Shown here in pieces: positions 1 through 8,167 of a stretch of 39,682 nucleotides of DNA. Made by a program: the position numbers and the translations under genes. The stretch is from assembly GCA_030587525.1 (NCBI GenBank), contig JAUQYW010000550.1, positions 1 through 39,682 of the forward strand. The letters are read 5' to 3'. A model generated the notes under the pieces. The model saw only the letters and a list, made by a program, of their open reading frames with translations. It was not told the origin of the DNA and made no database searches. This stretch comes from Candidatus Sigynarchaeota archaeon (GTDB taxonomy: Archaea > Asgardarchaeota > Lokiarchaeia > Sigynarchaeales > Sigynarchaeaceae). Within the stretch, counting starts at the first letter, position 1. The number at the start of each line of letters is the position of its first letter.

Positions 1-2034
1 CTGAAACTCGAGCACGAGCGGCGCCACCATGGGTAGTCCGTGTTGCGACGCGTGATGCGCCTCCGTGTAGATATAGGGAAGCATGCGATAACGTAACTCG
101 AGAAACTGCCGTACGATTCTTTGCGCATTCACGCCATAGTTCCAGGGCTCACGGAACCGGGGTCCCATCCCGTGGTACCGGATGTGCGAGCAGAACACGG
201 CAAATTGCGTCCAGCGAATGTAAAGTTCATCCTCGAAAGGTGAAAAGGCGAAGCCGCCGACATCGTGGCTCCAGTAGGTGAACCCGCTCATGCCCAAGCT
301 TAGACCGCCACGTAGCACGTTGAGCATCTCCTCGAACGTTGATGATGAATCCCCGGACCAATGTACAGGGTATCGTTGGCAGCCAGAATATGCACTCCTT
401 GCCCAGATGATGCCTTCGCCGTGGTACTCCCACGACGCGTCAAACGCTGCTTTCTGATAGAGCAACGGGTAAAGGTTGTGCATTTGACGCCCGTTGTATT
501 TCCCGTGCTCGCCACCGTTGAATTCCATGTGTGGCTCGATGCCCTCACCGAAATCGGTCTTGATCACGTGAGCGCCGAGATCGAACAGGGCTTTCAGCTT
601 TCCCTTGTACCAGCCCACGCCTTCGGGCCGCGAGAAGTCGATGGGTGTCGCGGGGTTCACCATGAACATGAAGGGACCGTGGTTCTTGGCAAGTGCATTT
701 GCTTTTTTTGCTTCCTTGTGCACCTTAAGATGATTGAGGACATACGGTGCTTGCCACAAAGAAAGCTTGAAGCCCATCTCGTGAAGCTGGTCGTTCATAA
801 GCTTTGGATCGGGAAACTTTTTTGGCCCAAATTGCCAATCACACATCCAATCCTCGGCGAACCAGTTCGTGTCCACGTGGATGACATCGAAGGGGTATTT
901 CTCGTCACGCAGCCGCTTGGCAACTTGTATGACCTCGTCTTGCGAGCCATAGCTAATACGGCTCATCCAGGCCCCGAACGACCATTTCGGGGGGACGGGA
1001 GCTTTGCCCGTCAAGTCCGTGTACTTATCGAGAATCGTCTTGAAGCTTGGACCATGGAAGAAATAATAATCAACGAGGCTTGACTCCACGGCGATCATGT
1101 TCTTGCAAAGTTCCCGGGAACCAGTCCAGAAGGTAACGGGCGCGTGCTCGTTCACGAACACGCCATATCCACGGGTCGACATAAAAAATGGGATGTTCTT
1201 GTAAGCCCGGCCCGACGCGTTTCCAGACCCTTCGGAGTTCCACATGCTCGTGATGGAACCGACCTTGTCGATGGTCGAGTAATGTTCGCCAAGGCCGTAG
1301 ATCGCTTCGCCCGGGTAGATGAGGAATGATTCGACCCCGTAGAGTCGATTGCTCGCTTTATCCTTAATGAACCCGAGCGGGAAAGAATCGAGCGCCATAG
1401 CGAAATCGTTCTTCGATCGTCCCGACGACTCGGTCACCACCTCGCCATTCATGTTCACGATCTCGATGCGAAAATCATCCTTGTACACTTTCAACACGAG
1501 CTCGGTCGTGCTGATGGAATAACAAGCCGTTTCCTCCCTGAAATCCACCTTTAATTCCGGGTCAGGAGCCTCATTTATGACCATAGGCGTGTCGTGTTCC
1601 ACCATCTCGCCGCCAAGCGCGCAGCGGAGGCGATAGGTACCCGGTTTCAAGAAGGTGATGCGGATGGTAAGGATGGAAGGCTTCGTTAGGAATCGAGGAA
1701 AGGTCGGGAGGCCAATCGTCTTCGCAACCTCTGCCGGGACCGGGCGATCCACGAAGATGTTCGTTCCATAACCGGTAAAATCGAATGAATTTCCCTCCCT
1801 CGCCTTGAACGTCGTCTTCCGTATGGAATAGGCGATCCGTCCAAGTGCTTTTTTGAGAAAGGTGAAGACGTCGAACGGTTCCCCGAACTTGTCAAGCGGG
1901 TGGTCTGAAAGTCCGTAAATAACGCGCGGTTCCGAAAGTGACATTACCCGGCGCTTGAAGGAAAATGGATGCTTGATTCTTTGCTTTGCATACTCGCCGA
2001 TCAAGCGGAGAATTGTCTTTGTATCGAACGACAT
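1..2034 (-). CDS. GH31 alpha-xylosidase-like glycoside hydrolase, C-terminus cut by window edge
   Basis: The reading frame stays open from the ATG at 2034 to base 1, giving 678 residues with the C-terminus outside the window. The sequence has the GH31 hallmarks. The nucleophile motif is KTDFGEG with Asp at about residue 494, and the acid/base motif is WSGDS with Asp at about residue 562; this spacing resembles that of the E. coli alpha-xylosidase YicI. Other family signatures are YGLGEHY, the PPKWSFGAWMSR stretch before the barrel, and DVIHVDTNWF. Family knowledge: GH31 enzymes remove terminal alpha-linked xylose or glucose with retention. YicI has 772 residues, so perhaps 90-100 are missing. 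There is no signal peptide, so a cytoplasmic enzyme acting on imported oligosaccharides is likely. The start is set by GGAGGA a few bases ahead of the ATG. The exact substrate cannot be decided from sequence. Confidence 0.93.
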   Translation of the reverse strand, partial: MSFDTKTILRLIGEYAKQRIKHPFSFKRRVMSLSEPRVIYGLSDHPLDKFGEPFDVFTFLKKALGRIAYSIRKTTFKAREGNSFDFTGYGTNIFVDRPVPAEVAKTIGLPTFPRFLTKPSILTIRITFLKPGTYRLRCALGGEMVEHDTPMVINEAPDPELKVDFREETACYSISTTELVLKVYKDDFRIEIVNMNGEVVTESSGRSKNDFAMALDSFPLGFIKDKASNRLYGVESFLIYPGEAIYGLGEHYSTIDKVGSITSMWNSEGSGNASGRAYKNIPFFMSTRGYGVFVNEHAPVTFWTGSRELCKNMIAVESSLVDYYFFHGPSFKTILDKYTDLTGKAPVPPKWSFGAWMSRISYGSQDEVIQVAKRLRDEKYPFDVIHVDTNWFAEDWMCDWQFGPKKFPDPKLMNDQLHEMGFKLSLWQAPYVLNHLKVHKEAKKANALAKNHGPFMFMVNPATPIDFSRPEGVGWYKGKLKALFDLGAHVIKTDFGEGIEPHMEFNGGEHGKYNGRQMHNLYPLLYQKAAFDASWEYHGEGIIWARSAYSGCQRYPVHWSGDSSSTFEEMLNVLRGGLSLGMSGFTYWSHDVGGFAFSPFEDELYIRWTQFAVFCSHIRYHGMGPRFREPWNYGVNAQRIVRQFLELRYRMLPYIYTEAHHASQHGLPMVAPLVLEFQ

Positions 2035-2045
2035 TTGTTGTCCTC

Positions 2046-2057
2046 CACGATATCGTG
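2046..2057. promoter_or_regulatory. 12-bp perfect palindrome in the leader of the GH31 gene (possible operator)
   Basis: CACGATATCGTG reads the same on both strands. It lies between the TATA-like box at 2083-2092 and the Shine-Dalgarno sequence of the GH31 gene, so a bound protein would block initiation or elongation. That it is an operator is inference; a 12-bp palindrome can occur by chance in 40 kb. Confidence 0.35.
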
Positions 2058-2082
2058 CATTTGCAAGAAGGTTTACTGCGAG

Positions 2083-2092
2083 AAAATAAATA
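2083..2092 (-). promoter_or_regulatory. TATA-like box for the GH31 gene
   Basis: On the minus strand this reads TATTTATTTT, about 50-58 bases ahead of the GH31 ATG. An archaeal start about 25 bases downstream would give a leader of roughly 25-30 bases that still contains the GGAGGA ribosome site. This suggests the gene has its own promoter even though the metallophosphoesterase gene lies 70 bases upstream on the same strand. Confidence 0.4.
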
Positions 2093-2104
2093 GGTGCTGG
2101 TGAT

Positions 2105-3163
2105 TCACGGGCTCCACGTGCTCCCGTCCGCGAAAACCGAGACCTGGGAGAATTTATTCCTCGCGGGGCCGTCCTTGTCCAAGGACAGCGTGATGAGCTT
2201 TGCTCCTATCCGGATGGCCTTGCCCGTGTTCACGAACTGCGCCGGGACCTTCTTGTAACTCCCGTACCCGCCAAGGCATGTCTTGCGGCCGTACACGTAA
2301 GTGATGCCATCCAGCTCGCCAAAATAGTCGTTCACGTGATCGTGGCCAACGAAACATGCCTTGATGCTCCCAAATTCCTTCAAGGCGGAATGCACGCGGC
2401 CGCGATCACGTTCATAGCAGACACTTTCTCGCTTGATGCCCTTGGCGATGCCTTTTTCCCAGATCAGGTGATATTCATAGTTTGGAACGTGGTAAAAGCA
2501 TATGGACGGCACCTTCTTGTCACATGCGATTTTATCGCCTACCCAATTCAAGACTTTCGGTGGCACGTGAAAACCCCGGCGCGAGTTGAGAACGAACACA
2601 TTCCACGCGACGTTTTCGCCAGCTGCATCCATGACCTCGACGAGGTAATTGTCGCCATAAAAGCCGTCCCACGATTTCAAGGGAACTGCATCACCCGGCT
2701 TGGGCGTTATCGCTTCGCGTTCCCACGGGTCATCGTTAATCGGCGTGCCATGATAATTTTCCATGAACTGGCGAGTTTGCTTGTATAGGCAACCGGGCAG
2801 GTGTTCGATATATTGCTCGACGGCATCCAGCTGCGTCGCGGGGTGCTCATCAAAGGACTTGAGCTCTTGATCGTGATTGCCAAATGCAAATACCCAAGGG
2901 AACGCAGAGCCGACGATTTGATCGAACAAATGCGATGCCCGTTTCATTGCTGGAACCGTGCGGAGACCGAACAAATCCCCGGTGCACGCAACGAGATCGA
3001 CATCGAATATCTTGGCCATTTTCAACACCGAACGGAGGCAAAACCGGTCGATCAAGCCAAAATTGGTGAGATGGATATCTGTGACTTGGAGGATCTTGAA
3101 ATCAGCTCGTCGCGAGCGGATCTGGATTCTATCTTCGAATTTCCGTTCCATCGTCGATGCCAC
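2105..3163 (-). CDS. Calcineurin-like metallophosphoesterase (Dcr2-like)
   Basis: A 352-residue protein with the ordered metal-binding motifs of calcineurin-like phosphoesterases: DIH at residues 29-31, TGDLFG with Asp63, GNHDQE with Asn96-His97, then FYHVPNYEY and a C-terminal GHDH. The FYHVPNYEY segment and overall length resemble the Dcr2/class III metallophosphoesterases of eukaryotes and prokaryotes; this is family knowledge and the substrate is unknown. No signal peptide or membrane segment is visible, so a cytoplasmic two-metal phosphatase or phosphodiesterase is likely. The start given is GTG with AAGTGG upstream; an ATG four codons later (3151) is an alternative. It is divergent from the rpo3 operon and lies on the same strand as the GH31 gene, possibly co-transcribed with it. 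Confidence 0.85.
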   Translation of the reverse strand: MASTMERKFEDRIQIRSRRADFKILQVTDIHLTNFGLIDRFCLRSVLKMAKIFDVDLVACTGDLFGLRTVPAMKRASHLFDQIVGSAFPWVFAFGNHDQELKSFDEHPATQLDAVEQYIEHLPGCLYKQTRQFMENYHGTPINDDPWEREAITPKPGDAVPLKSWDGFYGDNYLVEVMDAAGENVAWNVFVLNSRRGFHVPPKVLNWVGDKIACDKKVPSICFYHVPNYEYHLIWEKGIAKGIKRESVCYERDRGRVHSALKEFGSIKACFVGHDHVNDYFGELDGITYVYGRKTCLGGYGSYKKVPAQFVNTGKAIRIGAKLITLSLDKDGPARNKFSQVSVFADGSTWSP

Positions 3164-3207
3164 GAGCGTGCCACTTCACGGTATCTTAAAACAAGGCATT
3201 CATTAAC

Positions 3208-3217
3208 CTTTATAAAG
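3208..3217. promoter_or_regulatory. Palindromic TATA box between metallophosphoesterase and rpo3
   Basis: CTTTATAAAG is a perfect 10-bp palindrome and matches an archaeal TATA box. It sits 45-54 bases ahead of the metallophosphoesterase start, giving a short leader. Because it is symmetric it could also direct transcription toward rpo3, but that would need a leader of about 150 bases, so the minus-strand assignment is preferred. Confidence 0.4.
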
Positions 3218-3391
3218 ATTTGCTCGTTGAAAATGTTTTGAAAAAGCGAACCATGCGCATTCTTCAATTCGACGAAAGCACCGCAACCTTCGCGCCTCGA
3301 TGGCCGCGCACTTAGTAAATTCCTTGGCGCTTTGTTCAGCATGAATAAAAGTTATCGTTCATTTAACAGATTAAATCTCTTGGTGGTTTTA

Positions 3392-4246
3392 ATGAAGGTT
3401 TCAATCCTAACAAAATCGGACAAGCGGCTCAGCTTTATCGTTGAAGGCATCGACACGGAGCTCGCCAACGCGCTGCGGCGAATATTTCTAACCGAGGTTC
3501 CTGCCATGGCCATCACGGATGTTCTCTTCATAGAAAACTCCACGCCGCTGTACGACGAGATAATTTCCCATCGGTTAGGATTGATCCCGCTCACGACCGA
3601 CCTCGATAACTACATCTTGTCGGAACGGTGCACGTGTGAAGGTGCTGGATGCACCAAGTGCAAGGTCGAAATCCAGTGCAGCGTTGCAGCCAAGGATACC
3701 AACCGGAACGTGTATTCGAGCGACCTCGTATCCAGCGATCCAAAAATAAAACCCGTGAGCGACAAGATCTTGATTACCAAGATGTCGAAGGGCTCCAAGC
3801 TTCTTTTCGAAGCCGATGCTCGCCTCGGCCTCGGGAAAGACCATGCAAAATACCAGGCCGCGACCAAGGCGACTTACAAGTATTTTCCCGAGATCGTCAT
3901 TGATCAAAAGTTGTTGAAGGATTACAAGTTCAAGGGAGACAATGAAAACGATCCCCTCGTTAAATTTTGCCCGAGAAATGTCTACAAGTGGGAGAAAAAC
4001 GAGCTTGTCGTCACCGACATCATGAAATGCAACTTGTGCAATTACTGCCTAAAAATTGCCGAGGTGCCCAAGGGTGCGATCAAGGTTCGCTGGATAAAGA
4101 ACAAGTTCGTCTTCTTCATCGAATCATCGGGGTCCATGCCTCCCGAGCGCATAATGCTGGAAGGTATCAAGATCCTCGCGGATAAAGTGAAGTATTTCGG
4201 GGAACTTGTCAAAAACATGATCGAAAAGCAATCAAAAGCAACCTAA
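3392..4246 (+). CDS. rpo3: DNA-directed RNA polymerase subunit Rpo3/RpoD (alpha-like) with Fe-S domain
   Basis: This is the archaeal homologue of bacterial alpha and eukaryotic Rpb3/AC40, which pairs with Rpo11 to seed RNA polymerase assembly. The N-terminus carries the conserved dimer region DTELANALRRIFLTEVPAMA (residues 21-40), followed by HRLGLIPL. A ferredoxin-like insert has four cysteines in the known Rpo3 arrangement: Cys193 (FCP) plus Cys213, Cys216 and Cys219 (CxxCxxC), enough for one Fe-S cluster; the second cluster is absent. An extra CxCx4CxxC hook lies at residues 80-90. The protein has 284 residues, a typical size. The ATG at 3392 is chosen because homology begins exactly there and GGTGG lies upstream; longer in-frame starts add unrelated sequence. 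It is the first gene of rpo3-rpl18e-rpl13-rps9. Confidence 0.97.
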   Translation: MKVSILTKSDKRLSFIVEGIDTELANALRRIFLTEVPAMAITDVLFIENSTPLYDEIISHRLGLIPLTTDLDNYILSERCTCEGAGCTKCKVEIQCSVAAKDTNRNVYSSDLVSSDPKIKPVSDKILITKMSKGSKLLFEADARLGLGKDHAKYQAATKATYKYFPEIVIDQKLLKDYKFKGDNENDPLVKFCPRNVYKWEKNELVVTDIMKCNLCNYCLKIAEVPKGAIKVRWIKNKFVFFIESSGSMPPERIMLEGIKILADKVKYFGELVKNMIEKQSKAT

Positions 4247-4279
4247 ATAAACTACAACATTTGAAAAAAGTGGATTAAA

Positions 4280-4636
4280 ATGGGACGTGAAGTAACAGGA
4301 CCGCAAGACATCAACACACGTCGCCTGATCCGGCAGTTGGAGAACACGAAGATCAGCATCTGGAAGGAGATCGCCACTATCTTGAAACATGCCCGGCGTT
4401 CTCGTCCCGAGGCTAACCTCGGTCACATCAACCGGGTCGTGGCGGATGGCGATGTCATCGTCGTGCCGGGTAAGGTGCTCGCTTCTGGCGACCTTGCCAA
4501 GAAGATCACCATCGGCGCGCTATCTTGGTCCGAGTCGGCTATGGAAAAAGCAAAAAAGGCTGGCGCGAAACTCCTATCGCTGCCCCAGATGCTCGAAGCA
4601 TACCCGAACGGGTCAAACGTGAGGTTGATCAAGTAA
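4280..4636 (+). CDS. rpl18e: Large ribosomal subunit protein eL18 (L18e)
   Basis: 118 residues matching archaeal/eukaryotic eL18. An N-terminal TGPQDINTRRLIRQL segment leads into SIWKEIA, then HINRV, a VVPGKVLASGDL motif and a basic end around GSNVRLIK. It binds 23S rRNA in the large subunit and is absent from bacteria, so it is good evidence for an archaeal window. It lies 33 bases after rpo3 and 11 before rpl13 in the conserved archaeal order. Length is typical. The ATG at 4280 is preceded by a weak AAGTGGAT ribosome site. Confidence 0.97.
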   Translation: MGREVTGPQDINTRRLIRQLENTKISIWKEIATILKHARRSRPEANLGHINRVVADGDVIVVPGKVLASGDLAKKITIGALSWSESAMEKAKKAGAKLLSLPQMLEAYPNGSNVRLIK

Positions 4637-4647
4637 AGGTGAATGGC

Positions 4648-5103
4648 ATGAACACGGAATACCTGCTCATCGATGGTACGGATAAGATCCTGGGTCGCTT
4701 GGCCGCGATTGTTGCGAAGCTCGCCTTGCTCGGCAAGCACGTGCTCGTCATCAACGCCAAGGACATCGTAATTTCCGGCGCCCAGCAATCGATATTCGAT
4801 CATTATATCCGGAAGAAAAACATCAAGACGCGAACGAACCCCCACGCTGGACCGTTCTTCTACCGAACGCCCGACAAGCTTTTCCGGCGAACGGTGCGAG
4901 GCATGCTTCCATGGAAGATGCCACATGGCAAGGAAGCATACCGGCGCGTCCACGCGTCCATCAGTGTCCTCGACAAGGAAAAATACCCGAAAGTCGTGCC
5001 CTATGAGACCCCCGGGATTGGCAAGGAACGCTTGAGCCACAAGTGCATCACGCTAGAAACGCTGGCGAAACGGTTCGGGTTCGATTACACGAACGTGACA
5101 TGA
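4648..5103 (+). CDS. rpl13: Large ribosomal subunit protein uL13
   Basis: 151 residues with the archaeal uL13 pattern: LLIDGTDKILGRLAA near the N-terminus, VLVINAKDIVISG around residues 30-45, then the basic KTRTNPHAGPF and FRRTVRGMLPWK segments that contact 23S rRNA. uL13 is an early assembly protein of the large subunit. The reading frame runs open upstream into rpl18e, but homology starts at this ATG, which has AGGTGA five bases ahead. The gene lies between rpl18e and rps9 and its stop codon overlaps the ribosome site of rps9, consistent with one transcript. Confidence 0.97.
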   Translation: MNTEYLLIDGTDKILGRLAAIVAKLALLGKHVLVINAKDIVISGAQQSIFDHYIRKKNIKTRTNPHAGPFFYRTPDKLFRRTVRGMLPWKMPHGKEAYRRVHASISVLDKEKYPKVVPYETPGIGKERLSHKCITLETLAKRFGFDYTNVT

Positions 5104-5114
5104 GGCGAGCTAAA

Positions 5115-5528
5115 ATGTCGAAGAAAAAGGTATACTTGGAGACCGGCAAGAGAAAAACGAGCATCGCGAAGGCAACGCTGAAACAAGAGGGCCATGGCCG
5201 AATATTGATAAACCACGTGCCCTACACCATCATTCCTGAACTGATATTCAGGGAACAGATCCAGGAAGTCATCGATTTGATTGGTCCCGAAAACTTGAAG
5301 GATGTCGACATCGAGGTCAACGTCGTCGGTGGCGGCCGGATGAGCCAAATCAGCGCTGCACGGACGTCGATCGCCCGGGCCTTCACGGATTACAAGAAGA
5401 GCTCGATGCTCCGAGCCAAGCTCGTCAACTATGATCGCACGCTGCTTTCCGGCGACGCACGGCACACCGAGGCAAAGAAGTTCGGCGGGCACTCTGCCCG
5501 TGCTCGAAAGCAGAAGTCTTACCGGTAA
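5115..5528 (+). CDS. rps9: Small ribosomal subunit protein uS9
   Basis: 137 residues. The N-terminal LETGKRKTSIAKAT motif and the basic C-terminus, ending QKSYR with KKFGGHSARARKQK just before it, are diagnostic for archaeal uS9. The C-terminal arginine reaches the P-site tRNA in known ribosomes. VVGGGRMSQISAARTSIARA in the middle matches the family. The ATG at 5115 is chosen because homology begins there and GAGG lies ahead, overlapping the uL13 stop. In most archaea rpoN, rpoK and rps2 follow; here the next gene is an unrelated oxidoreductase after 174 bases, so the block ends with rps9. Confidence 0.97.
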   Translation: MSKKKVYLETGKRKTSIAKATLKQEGHGRILINHVPYTIIPELIFREQIQEVIDLIGPENLKDVDIEVNVVGGGRMSQISAARTSIARAFTDYKKSSMLRAKLVNYDRTLLSGDARHTEAKKFGGHSARARKQKSYR

Positions 5529-5539
5529 ACACACATATA

Positions 5540-5570
5540 TTTAATTTTTCAATCTCATTTTTATTGTCTT
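5540..5570 (+). terminator. T-rich termination region after rps9
   Basis: Closely spaced T-runs (TTTAATTTTTC, CATTTTTATTG) begin about a dozen bases after the rps9 stop with no strong hairpin. Archaeal intrinsic termination needs only T-runs, so this is a reasonable end for the ribosomal operon. Confidence 0.4.
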
Positions 5571-5702
5571 GTTGTCATACGTTCGCCATTTGCTTTGAAA
5601 GGGCCTGGAATTGGCATTATCCTTTGTTGTAATGTAATGAACGTGTTTAAAACCATATTAGCACCAAGACCAATAATCAAATACACCATCTCTATTTTGA
5701 AA

Positions 5703-6905
5703 ATGGGCACGAAAACCGTGGCTGGAAAAAAAATTCGGGTTGGGTTCATTGGGACGGGCAGGATTTCCACGCTTCACCAATTATATTATAAAAATAACGA
5801 TGACGCGGAGCTTGTCGCGATTTGCGACAAAAACAAAGGAACTGCAATGAACCATGCTGAAGAGTGGGGTATCAAGAAAGAAAATATATATACGGATTAT
5901 CAAGAAATGCTTGGACGCGATGACATCGATGCCGTCGAGGTATTGACACCACACTCGTCGCACCGCGACATTGTCGTGGCCGCGTGCGAGGCGGGTAAGC
6001 ACGTGAGCGTGCAAAAGGTCCCGTGCATGAGCTTGAGCGAGTACGATAGCATGCAGGTCGCTGCAAGAAAAGCTGGTATCAAGCTCAAGATCTTCGAGAA
6101 TTTCCAGTTTCATCCGCCTTATCGCAAGGCCCTCGAGCTCATGAAGACCATCGGAAAGCCAGTCGCCGTGAACATCCGGATGTGGCAAAGCGTGAGATCT
6201 TTATCAGCATGGGCTGTACCGATCAGCTCCTGGAAATGGCGGATATCGGAAAAGGATGATTACAAGTTGCCTACCTTATGGGATGATGGCTATCACAAGC
6301 ATAACCTCGTTGCCTTAGTACTTGGCAAGAAAATCGACAGGGTGCAAGCCTGGAACGGTGGTTACAAGCTTTACAAGCTCGTCCGGATCGATGTTCCCGC
6401 GGTTATCTCCTATAAGACAAAAGGTACTGAATTTGGTACATGGAACGTGGCGATATCCCAAGACTTGCCAATCCGGTCCGATTATTATGGCTGCGAAGAA
6501 ATGGTCGAGATCCAGTGCGATAGTGGCATCATCTGGGTGAACGGCTGCACGGGGAACATGTTCATAGATTGCCCCACAGGGCCTGGTGCCCCCGGCGTGT
6601 ATTGGATTGACAGCAATGGGAAATGGAACTCGGACTGCACGATGCAAACCAACTGGAAGTACTCGTTCATGGCTTGCACCAAGGACTTCATCGATTCGAT
6701 AAAAGATGATCGATTGCCGTATCGATCCGGCGACGATGCGCGCCACGTGCTCCAGATCGATCTCGCCATGGTGGCATCGCTCCGGTCGGGGTTCCGGGAT
6801 GTGAAAGTCGATTCCATCACGGATGGATTACCGAAGCACCTCACGGAATCGGAAGATATCAAGGAACCGGAACCAAATACTGAAGAGCCTGAAAAAATCG
6901 AATGA
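5703..6905 (+). CDS. Gfo/Idh/MocA-family NAD(P)-dependent oxidoreductase
   Basis: 400 residues. An N-terminal Rossmann fold is shown by VGFIGTGRIS (residues 13-22), AELVAICDKN closing the second strand, and VEVLTPHSSH. The usual catalytic EKP is VQKVP here, keeping the lysine (Lys105). The C-terminal alpha/beta domain has DDGYHKHN, the region that commonly supplies the sugar-handling histidine. Family knowledge: these enzymes oxidise or reduce sugars, inositols or UDP-sugars at a carbinol carbon; the substrate is not predictable here. An in-frame ATG at 5637 exists, but the alignable protein begins near 5703. The acidic tail rich in Glu and Pro after about residue 380 looks disordered. It ends 4 bases before the stop of the oppositely oriented RCK gene. 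Confidence 0.87.
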   Translation: MGTKTVAGKKIRVGFIGTGRISTLHQLYYKNNDDAELVAICDKNKGTAMNHAEEWGIKKENIYTDYQEMLGRDDIDAVEVLTPHSSHRDIVVAACEAGKHVSVQKVPCMSLSEYDSMQVAARKAGIKLKIFENFQFHPPYRKALELMKTIGKPVAVNIRMWQSVRSLSAWAVPISSWKWRISEKDDYKLPTLWDDGYHKHNLVALVLGKKIDRVQAWNGGYKLYKLVRIDVPAVISYKTKGTEFGTWNVAISQDLPIRSDYYGCEEMVEIQCDSGIIWVNGCTGNMFIDCPTGPGAPGVYWIDSNGKWNSDCTMQTNWKYSFMACTKDFIDSIKDDRLPYRSGDDARHVLQIDLAMVASLRSGFRDVKVDSITDGLPKHLTESEDIKEPEPNTEEPEKIE

Positions 6906-6909
6906 CATT

Positions 6910-8031
6910 TCACGGTTTTTGCAGCAAGGGCATGATTTGGGTTTTCAAGGCGTACTTGGATGTTGAGATGGGGATCACTCCGAAATTCTCCAGGACCTTT
7001 TCGATCTCGTCGGAAAACGTCCTCGCAATGATGAGCATTTTCGGGTTCATATCCTTGAGTTCCTTCACCAGCAAGATGATGTCGTCCGTCTCAATTGCGA
7101 TGATGACTGCCAAGCTCTCGAACACTCCTGCATCCTGGAGAGTCTTGTAATCCAATGGATTTCCCGTTATCACCGTCACGAGTTGACGTTCAGCGATGGT
7201 AAGTTTGTTGTAATGCTTTATCATCTCGAAGCTATCTGAGATGATCTTGCTCTTGATTCCCTGTTTCATGGCCATAGTGCTCATACGTTCCGCGAAGTGG
7301 CTGAATCCGATGATGTGGATTTCCTTGAGATTAGGGTCGCCAAGGTGCTCTTCAAACACAATTTTTGCCGTCGTGGACGACGCGCTGATCACCGTGGCGC
7401 CATATTTTTCGAAGATCTTCGCAAAATCATCCTCGAAACACCGGACTACAAGTTTGGCATTCGAGTTCATATTTTTTGCTTGTATGATCATCTTCAAGTT
7501 AAAAACCAGGTTGTCGTCGAGCAAGAACAAGTATTTCGCCCGCTTGAGCTGAATCGTGGTAGGGAACTCGTCATCAAGTTCATCGTATAGCACAGCTGGT
7601 TTTTCCTCCTCGAATACCTCGGTCAACTCGTCCTTATGCCTAGAAACGATTATGTATGGGATCTTGTGTGATTGAAGATATTTATGAAGTCGGATGCCGA
7701 GGTGGTCATATCCAATGACGATAGCGTGATTTTTTTGCTTACTGGCCAGGATTTCGCATGTTTTTCTTGGATCATAGTTTCGGAACGCGTCCACGGTCAC
7801 CAGGGCGATGAAGAGGCCGAAGATCACGAAATCAGAATATTTATCGTAAAACATACCATATGGGCCTGGTAAAATATCGAAGTAGAACAAATATAACGCG
7901 GCTTTCCCAGGATCCCCCGTTATCGTTAAAAATATTAAGAAGTTGACAAGAAACCATAACGCGATGAGAATGACCATGTGCCTGTTTTGCCCGAACGCAA
8001 TTTGCAGCTTCACGAATGTCTTTCGAACCAT
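6910..8031 (-). CDS. Two-TM protein with two RCK/TrkA-N-like NAD-binding modules (K+ channel-like)
   Basis: 373 residues. Two N-terminal hydrophobic segments (about 19-38 and 66-85) flank a loop. Two Rossmann-type modules follow: the first begins HAIVIGYDHLGIRL (Gly107 to Gly112) and the second IHIIGFSHFAERM around residue 240. This resembles MthK-like or TrkA-type ligand-gated K+ channels. The odd point is the pore loop, FDILPGPYGM: it has PYG but no TVGYG selectivity filter and no convincing pore helix. Likely roles are a divergent channel subunit, a regulatory subunit, or a membrane-tethered NAD/nucleotide sensor. The gene is downstream of the surface-protein gene on the same strand, separated by 136 bases that contain AT-rich promoter-like sequence. 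Confidence 0.75.
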   Translation of the reverse strand: MVRKTFVKLQIAFGQNRHMVILIALWFLVNFLIFLTITGDPGKAALYLFYFDILPGPYGMFYDKYSDFVIFGLFIALVTVDAFRNYDPRKTCEILASKQKNHAIVIGYDHLGIRLHKYLQSHKIPYIIVSRHKDELTEVFEEEKPAVLYDELDDEFPTTIQLKRAKYLFLLDDNLVFNLKMIIQAKNMNSNAKLVVRCFEDDFAKIFEKYGATVISASSTTAKIVFEEHLGDPNLKEIHIIGFSHFAERMSTMAMKQGIKSKIISDSFEMIKHYNKLTIAERQLVTVITGNPLDYKTLQDAGVFESLAVIIAIETDDIILLVKELKDMNPKMLIIARTFSDEIEKVLENFGVIPISTSKYALKTQIMPLLQKP

Positions 8032-8167
8032 TATCTCACTTTCATTTTATTTACAGCGAATTCATGGAATGATCGCTGGTATTTTTCGCCCGATGCTTCA
8101 ACATAAAAAAACGTTATGCCATATAATTAATCCGACCAGGTAGTATTTTAAAAAAATTTACAGAGGT

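Noticed and set aside
361..1083. Open frame of 240 codons on the plus strand
   Set aside because: It lies antisense to the GH31 coding frame, which has clear catalytic motifs; the translated product has no family features.
3332..3391. TTG-initiated N-terminal extension of Rpo3
   Set aside because: Rpo3 homology begins at the ATG at 3392, which has GGTGG upstream; the 20 added residues match nothing.
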